Source: Rhodopirellula islandica
GTDB taxonomy: Bacteria > Planctomycetota > Planctomycetia > Pirellulales > Pirellulaceae
DNA length: 64,000 nucleotides
Direction of reading: 5' to 3'
NCBI RefSeq assembly: GCF_001027925.1
Contig: NZ_LECT01000017.1
Span: forward strand, 353,537 to 417,536
In this document: positions 1 to 8,527 of the stretch, in pieces
Position numbering within the stretch: the first letter of the stretch is position 1
How the letters are laid out: each line of letters starts with the position of its first letter
Translations under genes and position numbers: made by a program
Notes under the pieces: generated by a model
Told to the model about the DNA's origin: nothing
The model's database searches: none
Seen by the model: the letters and a program-made list of their open reading frames with translations, nothing else

Positions 1-34
1 CGGCTCACATACCCGATGACACCTGCGTACCTGC

Positions 35-895
35 TTAGCGATAGCGGCTCAGAAAAGCGGCCGCCGTGTCCGCAACCCAAATGGCATCGCCGGGGTGTCG
101 GATCAGCAAGTGGTCGGCCCCGGAAAGAGTCACCACGCTGCAACTGGACCGCTCGTTCTCACCGCCAATCAAACTGGCAATTCGCAGCGCATGGTCGTAA
201 CCCACGGTTTCGTCCGTGGGTGAATGAAAGACCATGACCTGGGCCTCCACCTTGGGCAATTGATCCGCGAGTTGGTGTGAGCGAAAATCCTCCAGCATCT
301 CTCGCCGGATGCTCCAACGCCGGCCGCCAATCTCAACTTCACCGATTCCCTCTTCCTGAATCTTCGGATCCATTCGATCGAGCAAATTCGCGAGGTGAAC
401 GGTGTCACTGGGAGCCGCGATGGCAACAACCGCTTGCAAGGTTGATGGACGCGCCGCTTCATCCGAGGCAATCGCAAGCGACGCGGCACCACCAAAGCTG
501 TGCCCGATCAAGCCGGTCACGGCCCCCACCTCGGATCCCGCAAACTGAATCGCCGCTTGCACGTCCGCTTGGTTGGAAGTGAAGTGAGTGCGAGAGAAAT
601 CGCCGTCGCTGCCGCCGAGCCCAGTCAGGTCGTACCGCAAAACAGCGACACCCAGCTCCGCCAAACGTCGCGAAACCCTGGCGATCGCCTTCAAGTCCTT
701 GCTGCACGTGAAGCAGTGACTGAAGACGGCGACCGGCACGTCGGTGAGTGCCTCCTTCGTCAGACGATCGCGAGGACGGTCGACGATCCCAGCCAACTCA
801 AACCCATTGCCCCCGGGAAATCGAACACGGTAGGAATGTCGTTCAAAAGGCCCTTCCATCGGTTCGCCGAGGGTGGCTCGAATACCAGAACTCAC
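35..895 (-). CDS. alpha/beta hydrolase (OsmC-associated type)
   Basis: A 286-aa serine hydrolase of the alpha/beta fold. The nucleophile elbow GHSFGG places Ser at about residue 133. The acid is probably the Asp in SPTDE (about 229) and the His lies in GADHLL (about 264). The HCFTCSKDLKA stretch near residue 60 is typical of the hydrolases often fused to, or encoded beside, OsmC peroxiredoxins; no OsmC domain is present here. There is no signal peptide, so it is probably cytoplasmic. The GTG start overlaps the stop of the upstream floA in a GTGA, so translation is likely coupled. An ATG 12 codons downstream is an alternative start. The substrate cannot be inferred. Confidence 0.85.
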   Translation of the reverse strand: MSSGIRATLGEPMEGPFERHSYRVRFPGGNGFELAGIVDRPRDRLTKEALTDVPVAVFSHCFTCSKDLKAIARVSRRLAELGVAVLRYDLTGLGGSDGDFSRTHFTSNQADVQAAIQFAGSEVGAVTGLIGHSFGGAASLAIASDEAARPSTLQAVVAIAAPSDTVHLANLLDRMDPKIQEEGIGEVEIGGRRWSIRREMLEDFRSHQLADQLPKVEAQVMVFHSPTDETVGYDHALRIASLIGGENERSSCSVVTLSGADHLLIRHPGDAIWVADTAAAFLSRYR

Positions 896-1929
896 GCCGA
901 GCCTTCTGCGGGTGCCCCGTTGGAAACGTTCCCGATCCGACCGGCTTTGAAGGCTTCTGCCATGGCTCGTGGAACGTCCGCTTCCGCCAAAACCAAGCGA
1001 GCACGGTTCTCAGAAACGCGAGCTTTCATCAACTGCTCCGCGGCGATGGCTTCGGCCCGACGCCGTTCAGCTTGGGCACGAGCAACACGCGTGTCGGCTT
1101 CCGCTTGATCACTTTGCAAACGAGCCCCGATGTTTTCTCCGACATCAATGTCGGCAATGTCGATCGAAACAATCTCAAAGGCGGTCTGAGCATCGAGGCC
1201 ACGCGACAGGACCACTCGCGTGATCATGTCAGGGTTTTCCAACACCCTGAAATGCGTTTCCGCGGATCCAATGGAACTGATGATTGCTTCGCCCACACGC
1301 GCGATCACGGTGTCCTCCGTGGCACCACCAATCAATTGCTCAATGTTGGTGCGAACCGTCACGCGAGTTCTGACCCGCAGTTCCACACCGTTTTTGGTGA
1401 TCGCACTCAAAGTTGTTTTGCCACTGCGTTTGGGATCAGGACAATCAATCACCTTGGGATACACGCTGGTTTGAACCGCGTCCAAGACATCACGACCAGC
1501 CAAATCGATCGCGGCCGCCTGGTCAAACTCCAATGGAATTTGAGCACGATGAGCTGCGATGATGGCGTGAATGACATTCATCACGTTGCCACCCGCCAAG
1601 TAGTGGGCTTCCAAGCGATGGGTGCTGATTCCGTCGCGGCGACCGATGTCCAACCCCGCCTGCGCCGCCATCACCTTGGCCTGCACGATCACATTCGGAT
1701 TGACCTTGGTGAAGTGCATGCGGATCAAATTCAACAGCTGCACGTCGGCATCCGACATGAACGCCTGAAACCACAGCTTTCCATACCGCAAAAAGAAGAA
1801 TCCCAACACGGCGACAAAGAACAACGCCAGAAAAACGCCGACCAGAAGCAACAAGGAACTGGAGTCCAGTCCGCCACCCGGGTTTTGCGCCAGCAAGTTC
1901 CAATCGTGAATCGAATCGATCATTGCCAT
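892..1929 (-). CDS. floA: flotillin-like protein FloA (UPF0365), copy 1
   Basis: A 345-aa SPFH-type scaffold protein of the UPF0365/FloA family, which organises functional membrane microdomains. One membrane segment lies at about residues 25-48, followed by the SPFH body ([10 protein letters not shown], then [19 protein letters not shown]) and an Ala/Glu-rich coiled coil near residues 255-320. Length is normal for the family (about 330). Its 3' end overlaps the hydrolase gene by 4 bp, so the two form an operon. A second, clearly paralogous floA lies at 61065-62141 in this window. Confidence 0.93.
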   Translation of the reverse strand: MAMIDSIHDWNLLAQNPGGGLDSSSLLLLVGVFLALFFVAVLGFFFLRYGKLWFQAFMSDADVQLLNLIRMHFTKVNPNVIVQAKVMAAQAGLDIGRRDGISTHRLEAHYLAGGNVMNVIHAIIAAHRAQIPLEFDQAAAIDLAGRDVLDAVQTSVYPKVIDCPDPKRSGKTTLSAITKNGVELRVRTRVTVRTNIEQLIGGATEDTVIARVGEAIISSIGSAETHFRVLENPDMITRVVLSRGLDAQTAFEIVSIDIADIDVGENIGARLQSDQAEADTRVARAQAERRRAEAIAAEQLMKARVSENRARLVLAEADVPRAMAEAFKAGRIGNVSNGAPAEGSA

Positions 1930-1960
1930 GTTGTTTTCACTTGGTGAGTCAAATCAGAAA

Positions 1961-1993
1961 CCCGCCGTTCCGTCCAAAATCGACACCGGCGGG
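1961..1993 (-). terminator. GC-rich hairpin between HisA-like gene and floA
   Basis: Arms CCCGCCG (1961-1967) and CGGCGGG (1987-1993) form a 7-bp stem with a 19-nt loop. On the minus strand the stem is followed by TTTCTGATTT. This is a plausible but weak intrinsic terminator between the HisA-like gene and floA. Confidence 0.35.
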
Positions 1994-2059
1994 CCTCTCA
2001 ATGATAACAGTTTGACTGCGGCCTAGCGAAGCGGCAGCAGATCGCCAATCCAGTGGATT

Positions 2060-2872
2060 TCAGGAAGTCTTCGACGCCGCATCCGCAGCGGATGAAGGCA
2101 GCAAGGCCGAGGCAATCAAAACTTCAGAATACCCCTGCGACAGAAGCTTCCGAACGTCCTCAGGACAACGGATCCCGCCCCCGGTGATCCAATTCACACC
2201 GCGAAATTGCCGCACCAATCGCGAAAAAGTTTCGCAATCACGGGGTCCCGATTGACCGCCCACTGCGGCGACGTCCAATAAAATGGCCTCGCGAATGTTC
2301 CGATCGCTGGCCGACTGCATCCAATGCGTCGCCGAATCGGGACCGACAAATTGCCCGTCGCGAAAATCCAGGCTGAGTGTGAGCTGGGACGCGGGGATTG
2401 ATTCCAACATTCGATCCAACACATCGATCGAGTCGGCTGATTCGCTGGCAATGATCCAACGAATGTCAGATCCTGCCGTGATCGATGACCTCATCTGCGA
2501 CATCCAATCGCGATCCGCTTGCGAAACCGATCCACGCCAACCGCTGTCGATCCAAAGCGTTTCACCATCGCGCAGCTCAGCGGCAAGGTTCAACAAAGCA
2601 TCGTCCTGGCGACCGTTGCTCATCAATCCGTCCAGGTCGGCGACATAGAACCGCCGGACACCAATCGATCGATACCACCTCAAGAGAGCGTTTTCGCCGG
2701 CGGGAAGCTCTGCGACAGGTCGGTAACGACTTCGCTGGCCCGCGATCCCATGAACCGCAACGCCATTCATCAGATCCATGACGCCAATCAGCCGATTCAG
2801 CTTAGGCTTCCACTGTTGATGAAGTCGTTGCTGAAGCGAGCTTGGAAGGCGAAGGCTTGGGTCGTCGTTCAA
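2060..2872 (-). CDS. HisA/HisF-family TIM-barrel protein, probably not histidine biosynthesis
   Basis: A 270-aa relative of HisA (ProFAR isomerase). The first strand reads GVMDLMNGVAVHG, where HisA has the AIDLxxGxxVR pattern: the Asp is kept but the Arg is His. A second acidic strand LSLDFRDGQ and the phosphate loop NWITGGGIR near the C-terminus are retained, followed by VLIASALL. No other his genes are nearby. Divergent HisA homologues of this kind occur in the tetrahydromethanopterin-linked C1 gene sets of methylotrophs, archaea and planctomycetes, so a role there is possible but inferred. The TTG start overlaps the upstream stop as TTGA, implying coupling with the DUF2617-like gene. Confidence 0.7.
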   Translation of the reverse strand: MNDDPSLRLPSSLQQRLHQQWKPKLNRLIGVMDLMNGVAVHGIAGQRSRYRPVAELPAGENALLRWYRSIGVRRFYVADLDGLMSNGRQDDALLNLAAELRDGETLWIDSGWRGSVSQADRDWMSQMRSSITAGSDIRWIIASESADSIDVLDRMLESIPASQLTLSLDFRDGQFVGPDSATHWMQSASDRNIREAILLDVAAVGGQSGPRDCETFSRLVRQFRGVNWITGGGIRCPEDVRKLLSQGYSEVLIASALLPSSAADAASKTS

Positions 2873-3444
2873 GCCGAAGCAGCGCCGGGTTCCGGCAAGG
2901 TGAACAACGATTCCACTTTGACGATCGCGTAGTCATCCGGGAATGTATGAATCGCTTGGATCAACATCGAACGACGACGCGTTTCAATGTTGAGGTAGCT
3001 GATCGCCCCCAGCGCCATCCGGCCGCTCGAATCAAATCGATGAAGCAAACCTTCGGTGGGGCCCGTCCCCAATTGCTGGCCAACCATCCAGAACATTTTT
3101 GGATCGACCGTTTCAAGCTGGAAATGCGATCGGTACGTCAAACCGGATCGACAGGTGGCTTCTTCCGTCCGGCTGCCTTTGAGCGACTGTCGAATCAAGC
3201 ATCGACGCGAAGGCAACGGCTGGTGAGCGCTGGTGGCGACCTCACAAAGCGTGGTCGCAGCGGCGTCCGCCGTGGGAGCGGAATTGAATGTGACGACGTG
3301 GCCGCAATTGGTCACTTCGATTTTGGCATCGTATCCATCGCGTTCAATTTTGCGCGTCTGGTGCACCAGAATGAGCTCTGGGTGCAGCGATCGGCTGAAC
3401 AAGTGAAACGCAAGCTCAGCAACTTTGGGGCGAACCGAAAGCAC
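2869..3444 (-). CDS. DUF2617-like protein of unknown function
   Basis: A protein of about 191 aa whose N-terminus (LSVRPKVAELAFHLFSR, then HPEL) and internal features (GHVVTF, YRSHFQLE, DPKMFW) match my recollection of the DUF2617 family, found mainly in planctomycetes and actinobacteria. Function is unknown. I place the start at GTG 3444 because family members begin at about this point; the frame stays open to a TTG at 3513, which would add 23 poorly conserved residues. No signal peptide or membrane segment is evident. Its stop overlaps the start of the HisA-like gene, so the two are co-transcribed, divergently from pabA. Confidence 0.6.
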   Translation of the reverse strand: MLSVRPKVAELAFHLFSRSLHPELILVHQTRKIERDGYDAKIEVTNCGHVVTFNSAPTADAAATTLCEVATSAHQPLPSRRCLIRQSLKGSRTEEATCRSGLTYRSHFQLETVDPKMFWMVGQQLGTGPTEGLLHRFDSSGRMALGAISYLNIETRRRSMLIQAIHTFPDDYAIVKVESLFTLPEPGAASA

Positions 3445-3700
3445 GATGAAGAGTCCAATGAAGAGTTCGTATCTGTCTCGCCGCGAAGAAGGCTTCGCGT
3501 CGCGGTCAGTCAATCATTATACGCTGTCTGGCTGAACCTTCTAAAGAGCGTTTACGTCTTGACTCGCCAAGAATATCCTTTCCTTTTGAATGTCACGAAT
3601 TCATCTTGACATCCGTGTTCCGCCCGATTCGTCACTTCGACAGAACTCGCTCCGCCACTTATCCTGCAGCCTCCCTTTGCTGCCCCTCGGATTTGCCGCC

Positions 3701-4279
3701 ATGATTTTGGTCATCGATAACTACGACTCGTTCACTTACAACCTGGTTCAGCGAATGGGCGAGATCGATCCCTCGGCGGACATCCGCGTTCATCGCAACG
3801 ATGACCTTTCCCCCGACGAGATCGAAGCCCTGTCGCCCGAACGCATGCTGATTTCGCCGGGCCCCTGCACTCCGACCGAAGCGGGTGTCAGTGTCGAATG
3901 CGTCCGGCGTTTTGCTGGGAAGTTTCCAATTCTCGGGGTTTGCTTGGGACACCAATCGATCGGGGAAGCCTTCGGTGCGACGATCATCCGAGCCCCCGAA
4001 TTGATGCACGGGAAAACGGATGGCATCCATCACGACGACCGAGGCTTGTTTGCAGGTCTGACCAATCCATTCACCGCCACCCGGTACCACTCGCTGGTCA
4101 TCGACCCCAACACCGTTCCCGATGACCTGGTGGTCGGGGCCTGGACGGACACCGGCGGCAATCGTCAGATCATGGGTGTCCGCCACCAGCAACACAAATT
4201 GGAAGGCTGGCAGTTCCACCCGGAAAGTTTTTTAACCGAACCGGGAATTGAACTGATTCGCCGTTTCTTGGCGTGGTGA
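3701..4279 (+). CDS. pabA: glutamine amidotransferase component of aminodeoxychorismate/anthranilate synthase
   Basis: A 192-aa stand-alone class I glutamine amidotransferase, the usual PabA/TrpG length. It begins MILVIDNYDSFTYN, the family signature, which is why ATG 3701 is chosen over the longer open frame from 3590. Catalytic Cys lies in GVCLGHQSIGEAFG (about residue 77); the His-Glu pair is in FHPES near residue 172. ISPGPCTP forms the oxyanion strand. It supplies ammonia from glutamine to a chorismate-using partner (PabB or TrpE), not present in this window. It therefore feeds para-aminobenzoate (folate, possibly methanopterin) or tryptophan synthesis. Confidence 0.92.
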   Translation: MILVIDNYDSFTYNLVQRMGEIDPSADIRVHRNDDLSPDEIEALSPERMLISPGPCTPTEAGVSVECVRRFAGKFPILGVCLGHQSIGEAFGATIIRAPELMHGKTDGIHHDDRGLFAGLTNPFTATRYHSLVIDPNTVPDDLVVGAWTDTGGNRQIMGVRHQQHKLEGWQFHPESFLTEPGIELIRRFLAW

Positions 4280-4365
4280 GCCGATCGGAACAGAAAACCT
4301 TTCTCCACTCTGAGGGCGTGCCGTTTTATGGCCCGCTTTTCGACGGGGCTCCACATGGTGCATTT

Positions 4366-4448
4366 CTCCCGAAACGAAGTTTTGGGGGAGCTCGAGCGAC
4401 GCCGTTCAGGCGTACGCGAGGGAGGGGGCCGAGCATGGGAAGCGGCGC
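4366..4448. repeat. dispersed intergenic repeat, module A (copy 1)
   Basis: A stem CTCCC...GGGAG encloses the loop GAAACGAAGTTTT. It is followed by TCGAGCGACGCCGTTCAGGC, which contains the small hairpin ACGCC/GGCGT, and then by ATGGGAAGCGGCGC. The same order of elements recurs at 49533-49634. The copy lies in a 600-bp gap (4280-4879) in which I see no gene; the rest of that gap holds the palindromes and module B listed separately. Confidence 0.75.
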
Positions 4449-4578
4449 CTGTTGCCGTTCCGATAGTGAATGCAATTTTTCTTCCGGCTTCTGTCTTTCT
4501 TCATCCCGGTAGGGATTTCAGATGGTAGCCGGGGGTTGCTGCGAAGCAGCGTACCCCCGGAAAACGAGCTCCCATCAA

Positions 4579-4623
4579 ACTCTCCCTCCCGCCGTGGCCA
4601 TTGGCCACGGCGGGAGGGAGAGT
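4579..4623. repeat. perfect 22-bp-arm palindrome, copy 1
   Basis: Inverted repeat with arms at 4579-4600 and 4602-4623 around a single central T; the core is CCGCCGTGGCCATTGGCCAC. As DNA it is an almost loop-less cruciform. A second copy starts 25 bp further on, which marks a REP-like element. It lies downstream of both pabA and the convergent Nudix gene. Confidence 0.85.
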
Positions 4624-4647
4624 GGCCAGGCAAAATCTCCCACACCG

Positions 4648-4696
4648 CCACTCTCCATCCCGCCGTGGCCATTGGCCACGGCGGGAGGGAGAGTGG
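4648..4696. repeat. 24-bp-arm palindrome, copy 2
   Basis: Second copy of the preceding palindrome, arms 4648-4671 and 4673-4696, with one mismatch within the arms (CTCCATCCC against GGGAGGGAG). It extends the copy-1 arms by two bases to GCCACTCTCC-type ends, so the unit is probably longer than copy 1 shows. Confidence 0.85.
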
Positions 4697-4768
4697 CGGC
4701 GTGGGGGGCATGTCCATCGGTGGCGCTATCCCGTTCCGGCTGATTCAATCAACAGCCTGGTCTTCAAC

Positions 4769-4825
4769 GGGCGGGGTTCGCAAGGCATTCCCAACACAGC
4801 ACTTGAAAAGTGCACGAGCCCTTTC
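4769..4825. repeat. dispersed intergenic repeat, module B (copy 1)
   Basis: A segment beginning GGGCGGGGTTCGCAAGGCATT and continuing through GCACTTGAAAAGTGCACGA resembles two consecutive segments at 49694-49750 and 49755-49806. It contains the short palindrome TGCACTTTTCAAGTGC (read on the minus strand). It sits just beyond the stop codon of the Nudix gene. Confidence 0.65.
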
Positions 4826-4879
4826 TTGGCGAATGGCCCGCTGAGAGACTCCCACCGGGAACTTTTTCTTCGATCTGTT

Positions 4880-5395
4880 TCAAATTTTTTGAAACAAAAA
4901 CGCCTGCAGCCCAATCAGCGTTTTGGCGTCGCGAATTTGACACGACTGCACGAGCTTCAATAACTCGTCACGGTGCATCAACTTGGTCTCAATTCGCTCG
5001 GTCGTCTCGAGTTGCTGCTCGCCCGCGGTGAGGTCCTTGGCGACGACCAAGTGCATCAACTCGTTGCCCAACCCCGGTGCCGAGTAGAACTCACAGACGA
5101 CACTCAAATCCGCCGCTCGGTACCCGGTTTCTTCGGTCAATTCGCGAGCTGCCGTGACCAGCACTTCTTCTCCCGGATCGCGGGTCCCCGCTGGCAACTC
5201 CAGCAGTTTTTCCCCCACGGCTGGACGCTCGTTTTCGATCATCACCACAGTGTCATCGTCAACGAGCGGAAGCAGCACCACCGCCCCAGGATGCTGGATG
5301 AATTCGCGTCGATGTGACTGCCCGTCTCGACCGGGAAGATCGATCGCAATGACATCAAAACGACTACCGCGTAACAACACTTCGGGTTCAGACAT
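4880..5395 (-). CDS. Nudix hydrolase, ADP-ribose pyrophosphatase type
   Basis: A 171-aa Nudix protein. The Nudix box is complete: G at the start of GTRDPGEE, then REL-T-EE-TGY, fitting GX5EX7REUXEEXGU at about residues 81-103. The upstream strand VVLLPLVDDDTVVMIENERP is typical of NudF/ADP-ribose pyrophosphatases, as is FYSAPGLGNELMHL downstream. It probably cleaves ADP-ribose or a similar nucleoside diphosphate derivative in the cytoplasm. The start at ATG 5395 (MSEPEV) fits family length; the frame is open to 5470 but that extension is not conserved in character. It is divergent from the glycosyltransferase gene across a 221-bp promoter region. Confidence 0.9.
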   Translation of the reverse strand: MSEPEVLLRGSRFDVIAIDLPGRDGQSHRREFIQHPGAVVLLPLVDDDTVVMIENERPAVGEKLLELPAGTRDPGEEVLVTAARELTEETGYRAADLSVVCEFYSAPGLGNELMHLVVAKDLTAGEQQLETTERIETKLMHRDELLKLVQSCQIRDAKTLIGLQAFLFQKI

Positions 5396-5616
5396 GGGAA
5401 TCGACTCCAGTGCGGTCGTGATCCCGCATGACAGAAAGAAACTTGGATTGTCTACAACAAGACCGACCATCCGGCCTCACGTCACGATAGGCAACGGATG
5501 GGAGATCAGCAACGAAACCAGCGGATGTTCCGGCGCCGCCACGCCGACTGCTCCCAAAAACGCAGATCAGTCCCCCCAAATGTGGCGAGTGGCTTCATCC
5601 TGAGTATGATACGCGA

Positions 5617-6858
5617 ATGAACACCAACTCCTCCCCGATCCCATCGTCGCTCGCCTCGCCAGCGTCGATCACGTCAGGATTATCGGCTGGATTTCAGACA
5701 CCTGAGTCTCAGCCAAGCCAGTCATCATCCGGCCCGGATCGCCTCGAAGAAATTTCGGTGGTGATTCCCGCGATGAACGAAGAAGCCTCGCTGGCGGAAC
5801 TCCACGAACGGATCACCGATGTCTGCGCGGAGCAAAATGTCCGCGTTCAAATCGTTTTTGTCGACGATGGCTCGACGGACCGAACCTGGGAGAAGATGGT
5901 CGAGCTTTGCGGCGCCGCAGCCGATCACTCGCATTCGACCTGTGCCTTGCGTTTGCGTCGCAACTTCGGCAAAGCGGCCGCCTTGAGCGCTGGTTTCTCA
6001 GTCGCTCGCGGCGCGATCGTGTTCACCATGGATGCGGATCTGCAAGACGATCCCACCGAGATCCCACGCTTCCTTGAGAAAATCCAAGGCGGTCTCGATG
6101 TGGTCAGTGGCTGGAAACAAACTCGCCATGACCCGTGGCACAAGGTGCTGCCCAGTCGAGTCTTCAACGCTTTGGTCAGTTCGCTGACCGGCGTTCAATT
6201 GCACGACCACAATTGCGGCTTCAAAGCGTATCGCCGGGAAGTCTTGGCAGAAGTCGACCTCTACGGGGAACGGCATCGCTTCATTCCCGTGCTCGCATCC
6301 GCTCGCGGTTTTCGAGTGGGCGAAATTGTGGTCCAGCACCACGCCCGGCAACATGGCGTGTCAAAGTATGGCGTCTCGCGATTGGTCAAAGGCTTCCTGG
6401 ACTTACTCAGTATCCATCTGGTGACCGGCTATGGTCGCCGGCCGCTGCACTTGATCGGCACCGCTGGTTTGCTGTGCTTCGCGGTGGGCTCGGTTGGGAT
6501 GATTTACCTCAGCATCAAACGAATTTTGTCAGAACTCGGCTACGCGGAACCATTGCATCTGCATTCGACCGCCGTCTTTTACTACTGCATTTTCGCGGTC
6601 TTGCTGGGCGCTCAATGCGTCTTGGCTGGTTTGCTGGCTGAATTGGTGATCTCGGTTGCCGCGGCACGGGACCGTCACGAGACGATGCACATGCATGGCG
6701 AGTCCATGCCCTCCACTTCCAACACCGCGGGCGGCTCTCGTTTGCTTCCCAATGCGTCTGGATACAGCCTTTCCGATTGGGCCGGCTTGGGCGAGCCAGA
6801 CGACCGTGCGAACTCGGCACAGGACACGAATTTGACAGGGCCGATTCACGATGCGTAA
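5617..6858 (+). CDS. family 2 glycosyltransferase, dolichol-/polyprenyl-phosphate type
   Basis: A 413-aa GT2 enzyme of the DPM1/GtrB/ArnC group, which moves a sugar from a nucleotide donor onto a polyprenyl phosphate at the membrane. The catalytic domain starts after a Ser/Pro-rich leader of about 45 residues: VVIPAMNEE, FVDDGSTDRT, then the metal site MDADLQDDP (about residue 145), NCGFKAYRRE and RHRFIP. Two C-terminal membrane segments follow (about residues 272-295 and 310-345). Its last 8 bp overlap the next gene, a polytopic membrane protein that may use the lipid-linked sugar. Confidence 0.9.
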   Translation: MNTNSSPIPSSLASPASITSGLSAGFQTPESQPSQSSSGPDRLEEISVVIPAMNEEASLAELHERITDVCAEQNVRVQIVFVDDGSTDRTWEKMVELCGAAADHSHSTCALRLRRNFGKAAALSAGFSVARGAIVFTMDADLQDDPTEIPRFLEKIQGGLDVVSGWKQTRHDPWHKVLPSRVFNALVSSLTGVQLHDHNCGFKAYRREVLAEVDLYGERHRFIPVLASARGFRVGEIVVQHHARQHGVSKYGVSRLVKGFLDLLSIHLVTGYGRRPLHLIGTAGLLCFAVGSVGMIYLSIKRILSELGYAEPLHLHSTAVFYYCIFAVLLGAQCVLAGLLAELVISVAAARDRHETMHMHGESMPSTSNTAGGSRLLPNASGYSLSDWAGLGEPDDRANSAQDTNLTGPIHDA

Positions 6859-8482
6859 ACACGAAATCCCGCGACAACATCGTCGCAATACTTACGCGAT
6901 CATGATCGTCGCGACCTTGGCGATTGTTGCCGGACGCATTGCCGTCGTTTCCAGTCAGGAAGGCGACACGGCATTCCTCAGTGCCAATGACCGCAGTCGC
7001 TGGTGCACCGTCGCTTCGCTGGTGGAAGAGGGAACCTTTGCCATCGACCGGCCCATTTCGATCCGGTCCGAAGACGGCAAACGCCGACCCTGGAACACCA
7101 TCGACAAAGTCCGTCATGTTGGTGCCGATGGCCAACTGCACTACTACAGCAGCAAACCCACGCTGTTGGTGACCATGGTGGCCGGTGTGTACGGCGTCGT
7201 GCACCACACCACCGGGCTGACGATGACGGAACAACCGATCTATGTCCCGCGGCTGTTGCTGCTGTTGATCAACCTGCCGGTTCTGGCCGTGTTCTTGGTG
7301 ACAATGGCATTGATCGTGGAGCTGATCGGTGCCTCCGATTACGCCCGTCGGATGGGCGTCGCGGCTGCTTGCTTCGGCACCATGATGGTGCCCTTTGCGA
7401 TCTCACTGAACAACCATCTGTTCGCTGCGGCCGCCACGTCGCTCACGCTTTGGTTGTATCTCCGTGCAGCAGAAAAGATGGCCGATTCATTTTCGGGCAT
7501 CACCTATCATCCCAAGTTCGCTCCGTGGGTGATTGCGGGAGCCTCCGCGGCCTTCGCAGTTGCCTGTGAACTGCCCGCCCTGTCCATGCTGGCCCTGTGG
7601 GCGGTGCTGTTCGGCTGGATGAACCCCCGATCGATTCCCGGCTTTGCGCTGGGAGCGGGCGTTGTCTTGCTGGGGATTGTCGGGACCAATCAATGGGCTC
7701 ATGGAAGCTTGCGGACACCGTACGCCCACCGAAGCGTCGGAGAACAAATTGAGACCGTCGACTTGTCCACTGATGCGGGGACCGACCAGATCGAAGTGGC
7801 GTTGTCACATAGCAACACACTTCAGGCAGCCGACAAAATCAGTCTCCGCAAGCTCACCGAAGGTGGCTACGAAGTCATCGCCGAACAATCGAAAACGTCC
7901 GCCCCCCTCAAACAGACTCAATACAAACTGGCCCAAACCGGCGCCAACTGGGCGTTGTTCGTTTGGGACGATTGGTACGACTACCCAGGAAGTTACTGGC
8001 GAACGGACAAACGACGCGGAGTCGATTTGGGGGAACCCAGCCGCATTGCTTATCTGTTTCACGCCACGCTTGGTTACTACGGGATTTTCTCAATCACGCC
8101 ACTCTGGTTCCTGGTGCCGGTTGGCATGGTCGCGGGATGCCGGCATGGCCCCAGCTACATGCGGCGGCTTTCCGCCGCCATCGCGTTGGCAAGCGTGGTT
8201 TGCCTCGTGTTTTACATTGCTCGTCCTGAGATTGACCGCAACTACGGGGGGGTCAGCGTTTGTTTCCGCTGGATGTTGTGGTTTGCCCCCCTGTGGCTTT
8301 ACAGCCTGGTTCCGGAACTGAGTTCGCTGAGCGAAAAGATTCAAGGCCGGTGTTTCACGCTCGTGCTGCTTGCCGCCAGTGCCTTTTCGGTTTCAACCAG
8401 CCTGTCATCCCCCTGGCAGAGTCCGTGGATCTATCGTTTTGCGAGTTTTTTGGGGTGGCTGGGTGATGAAATGACCCGGTAG
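6851..8482 (+). CDS. polytopic membrane protein, possible GT-C-type glycosyltransferase
   Basis: A 543-aa protein with about ten hydrophobic segments, beginning with one at residues 16-36 and ending with one near residue 500. An extracytoplasmic loop follows the first segment (SANDRSRWCTV), with a larger soluble insert around residues 285-380. The topology, and the 8-bp overlap with a polyprenyl-phosphate glycosyltransferase, suggest a membrane enzyme using a lipid-linked sugar donor. I see no decisive catalytic motif, so this is inference. A flippase or an unrelated planctomycete membrane protein are alternatives. Confidence 0.7.
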   Translation: MRKHEIPRQHRRNTYAIMIVATLAIVAGRIAVVSSQEGDTAFLSANDRSRWCTVASLVEEGTFAIDRPISIRSEDGKRRPWNTIDKVRHVGADGQLHYYSSKPTLLVTMVAGVYGVVHHTTGLTMTEQPIYVPRLLLLLINLPVLAVFLVTMALIVELIGASDYARRMGVAAACFGTMMVPFAISLNNHLFAAAATSLTLWLYLRAAEKMADSFSGITYHPKFAPWVIAGASAAFAVACELPALSMLALWAVLFGWMNPRSIPGFALGAGVVLLGIVGTNQWAHGSLRTPYAHRSVGEQIETVDLSTDAGTDQIEVALSHSNTLQAADKISLRKLTEGGYEVIAEQSKTSAPLKQTQYKLAQTGANWALFVWDDWYDYPGSYWRTDKRRGVDLGEPSRIAYLFHATLGYYGIFSITPLWFLVPVGMVAGCRHGPSYMRRLSAAIALASVVCLVFYIARPEIDRNYGGVSVCFRWMLWFAPLWLYSLVPELSSLSEKIQGRCFTLVLLAASAFSVSTSLSSPWQSPWIYRFASFLGWLGDEMTR

Positions 8483-8527
8483 GATCGGGTCGCTAGCTCA
8501 TCATTGTCTCAAGGAGGAGACAACCTT

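Noticed and set aside
748..1947. 399-aa plus-strand open frame opposite floA
   Set aside because: It is a shadow of the well-supported minus-strand floA and hydrolase genes.
2060..2872. True hisA of histidine biosynthesis
   Set aside because: The key VVR-type phosphate-strand Arg is replaced, length and ends differ, and no his gene lies nearby.
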